From contig JANXMD010000010.1 in NCBI GenBank assembly GCA_025354845.1, positions 1-6,751 of the forward strand: 6,751 nucleotides of DNA. Direction: 5' to 3'. The notes under the pieces are model-generated. The model made no database searches. It was given only the letters and a program-made list of their open reading frames with translations, and was not told the origin of the DNA. Origin of the DNA: Verrucomicrobiota bacterium. Lineage in GTDB: Bacteria > Verrucomicrobiota > Verrucomicrobiia > Limisphaerales > UBA9464. Position numbers and translations under genes: made by a program. Positions 5,214 through 6,751 of this stretch are shown here, one piece after another (position 1 is the stretch's first letter; the number at the start of each line of letters is the position of its first letter).

Positions 5214-6751
5214 ATGATTGCCGGACTCTTGCTGCTTTCCTGGATTGGCTGCACCCGCGTTCCCGAGGCCGACGTGGTCCTCCACAACACCTCGGAGCCC
5301 GAGACGATCGATCCTCACATCCTCACCGGTCAGCCGGACGGACGCATCGCCGCCGCGCTGTTCGAGGGACTCACCCGGTTTGATCCGCAAACCGGCCGAG
5401 GCATTCCCGGATTGGCCGAGCGATGGGACATCAGCCCCGACGCCAAGACCTACACCTTCCACCTGCGACCGGGCCTCAAGTTCTCCACCGGCGAGCCCAT
5501 CACGGCGGACGATGTGGTGTGGTCCTGGAACCGCGCCGTGGCCCCGGAAACCGCGGCGGACTACGTCAATTTCTACTTCTACGTCGTCAACGGAAAGGCC
5601 ACCGCCAACTCGACCAACACTCCCGCCCAAAGGCCTCCGCTCGGGATTCGCGCCCTCGATGCGCGCACCGTGGAGGTGCGGTTGGTGAATCCGACGCCGT
5701 TCTTTCTCGATCTGTGCGCGATGCGGATCATGGCGGTGGTGCCGCGCTTCGCCATCGAGCGCGATGGCGACCAATGGGTGCGGCACGATCCGATCCCCTG
5801 CAGTGGTCCCTATCAGTTGGTCCGTTGGCGCCCGAACGCGGGCATCCGGCTGAAGCGGAATCCGCGCTACTGGGACGTGGAGAATGTCCGGTCGGAAACC
5901 ATCGACGTGCTCTCCGGGGATTCGCCTTCGGCCGCGCTGAATCTCTTCCTTACCGGCCGAATCGACTTCCTGGTCGACAAGACGGTGTTGCCTCCCGAGC
6001 TGGCGGACACCTTGAAGCAGCGTCCGGAGTTCCATCCCTTCAACTACCTGGGTAACTACTTTGTTCGCTTCAACTGCACGCGGAAGCCGCTCGACGACGC
6101 ACGGGTGCGTCGGGCGATGTCGCTGGTGATCGACAAGCGGCGGCTGGTCGAACGCATCACGCGCATGGGCGAGCGACCCGCCGATGCGCTGGTGCCACCG
6201 GGCACCGATGGATATGACGGCGCCCGTGGACTGGGTCGCAACGCGCTCGATGCCCGAACACCGCAGGCCTTTGAAGCCGCAATGGCCACCAATATCGTGG
6301 AGGCGCAGCGGCTGCTGGCGGAGGCGGGCTTTCCTGGCGGACGTGGATTCCCGCGGCTGTCCTACATGTTCAATGCCGGCGGCGGTGGTGGCGCGCGCAT
6401 GCACGAGCAGATGGGCGTCGAGATGCAGGCGATGTTTCGCAAGCACCTGGGTATCGAAATCGACATGCGACCCATGGAGTACAAGACGTACCTCACCGAC
6501 ATGTCCCACCTGAACTACGACCTCATCCGGAGTTCCTGGGTGGGTGATTACAACGATCCGACGACCTTCCTCGACCTGTTTCTTTCCGACAGCGGCAACA
6601 ACCGCACCGGCTGGAAGAATGCGCGCTACGATTCGCTGATCGAACACGCGGCGTCCACCCGCGACCCGGCGGAGCGGTTTCAGCTGTTGCGCGAGGCCGA
6701 GACGCTGCTGGTCCGTGACGAGGCACCCATCCTGCCGCTGCACTACTACGT
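5214..6751 (+). CDS. OppA-like peptide ABC transporter substrate-binding lipoprotein, 3' end outside window
   Basis: The frame is open from 5214 to the right edge, giving at least 512 residues with no stop. The protein is a family 5 extracellular solute-binding protein (SBP_bac_5, OppA/DppA type). It would capture peptides in the periplasm and hand them to an ABC importer. Visible signatures are LFEGLTRFDP around residues 49-58, GLAERWDISPDAKTYTFHLRPG, ADDVVWSWNRA (98-108), GPYQLVRW followed by NPRYW, and GDYNDPTTFLDLF (444-456). The last matches the E. coli OppA DYNEPT region, whose Asp419 binds the peptide N terminus; D445 occupies that place. Residues 1-13, MIAGLLLLSWIGC, look like a short lipoprotein signal with lipidation at C13. 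Its n-region lacks a positive charge and the -3 residue is Trp, both unusual. Upstream starts at 5142 (ATG) and 5178 (GTG) fall in the terminator hairpins. The permease and ATPase genes, if linked, would be downstream. Confidence 0.92.
   Translation, partial: MIAGLLLLSWIGCTRVPEADVVLHNTSEPETIDPHILTGQPDGRIAAALFEGLTRFDPQTGRGIPGLAERWDISPDAKTYTFHLRPGLKFSTGEPITADDVVWSWNRAVAPETAADYVNFYFYVVNGKATANSTNTPAQRPPLGIRALDARTVEVRLVNPTPFFLDLCAMRIMAVVPRFAIERDGDQWVRHDPIPCSGPYQLVRWRPNAGIRLKRNPRYWDVENVRSETIDVLSGDSPSAALNLFLTGRIDFLVDKTVLPPELADTLKQRPEFHPFNYLGNYFVRFNCTRKPLDDARVRRAMSLVIDKRRLVERITRMGERPADALVPPGTDGYDGARGLGRNALDARTPQAFEAAMATNIVEAQRLLAEAGFPGGRGFPRLSYMFNAGGGGGARMHEQMGVEMQAMFRKHLGIEIDMRPMEYKTYLTDMSHLNYDLIRSSWVGDYNDPTTFLDLFLSDSGNNRTGWKNARYDSLIEHAASTRDPAERFQLLREAETLLVRDEAPILPLHYY

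Noticed and set aside
5172..6743. Minus-strand open frame of 523 codons opposite the peptide-binding gene.
   Set aside because: The + strand encodes an unmistakable SBP_bac_5 protein; the antisense translation shows no recognisable motif and covers the terminator too.

Overview
The window is a GC-rich, densely coding stretch with all six recognised genes on the + strand. It most resembles a Verrucomicrobiota chromosome, perhaps near the Pedosphaera/Limisphaerales lineages. The main clue is a pseudopilin-like protein with an N-terminal prepilin motif leading into LLPALALAKEKA and a C-terminal H-X9-DG motif; this protein class is abundant in Verrucomicrobiota, Planctomycetota and Lentisphaerota. 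Weak Shine-Dalgarno sequences and the tpiA-secG pair fit but do not prove it. The phylum assignment is an inference.

Left part (1-3813), a fructan or sucrose utilisation cluster: the 3' end of a glycoside hydrolase family 32 gene, a pseudopilin-like H-X9-DG gene, a sugar porter family (MFS) transporter and a PfkB-family fructokinase. Two junctions are 4-base ATGA stop/start overlaps: GH32/pseudopilin at 575-578 and transporter/fructokinase at 2899-2902. A 144-base C-rich gap separates pseudopilin from transporter. The likely logic is that GH32 releases fructose from sucrose or fructan, the transporter imports it, and the kinase makes fructose phosphate for glycolysis. The pseudopilin has no assigned role in this route and is the most unusual member.

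Right part (3814-6751), housekeeping and transport: a 108-base gap with a modest promoter candidate, then triosephosphate isomerase, SecG, a strong intrinsic-terminator-like hairpin (about 5157-5195), and an OppA-like peptide-binding lipoprotein gene running off the right edge.

No RNA gene, insertion sequence, CRISPR array, integration site or clearly new system is visible. No gene-free stretch exceeds 300 bases. The observation most worth following is the pseudopilin gene translationally overlapped with the GH32 gene.
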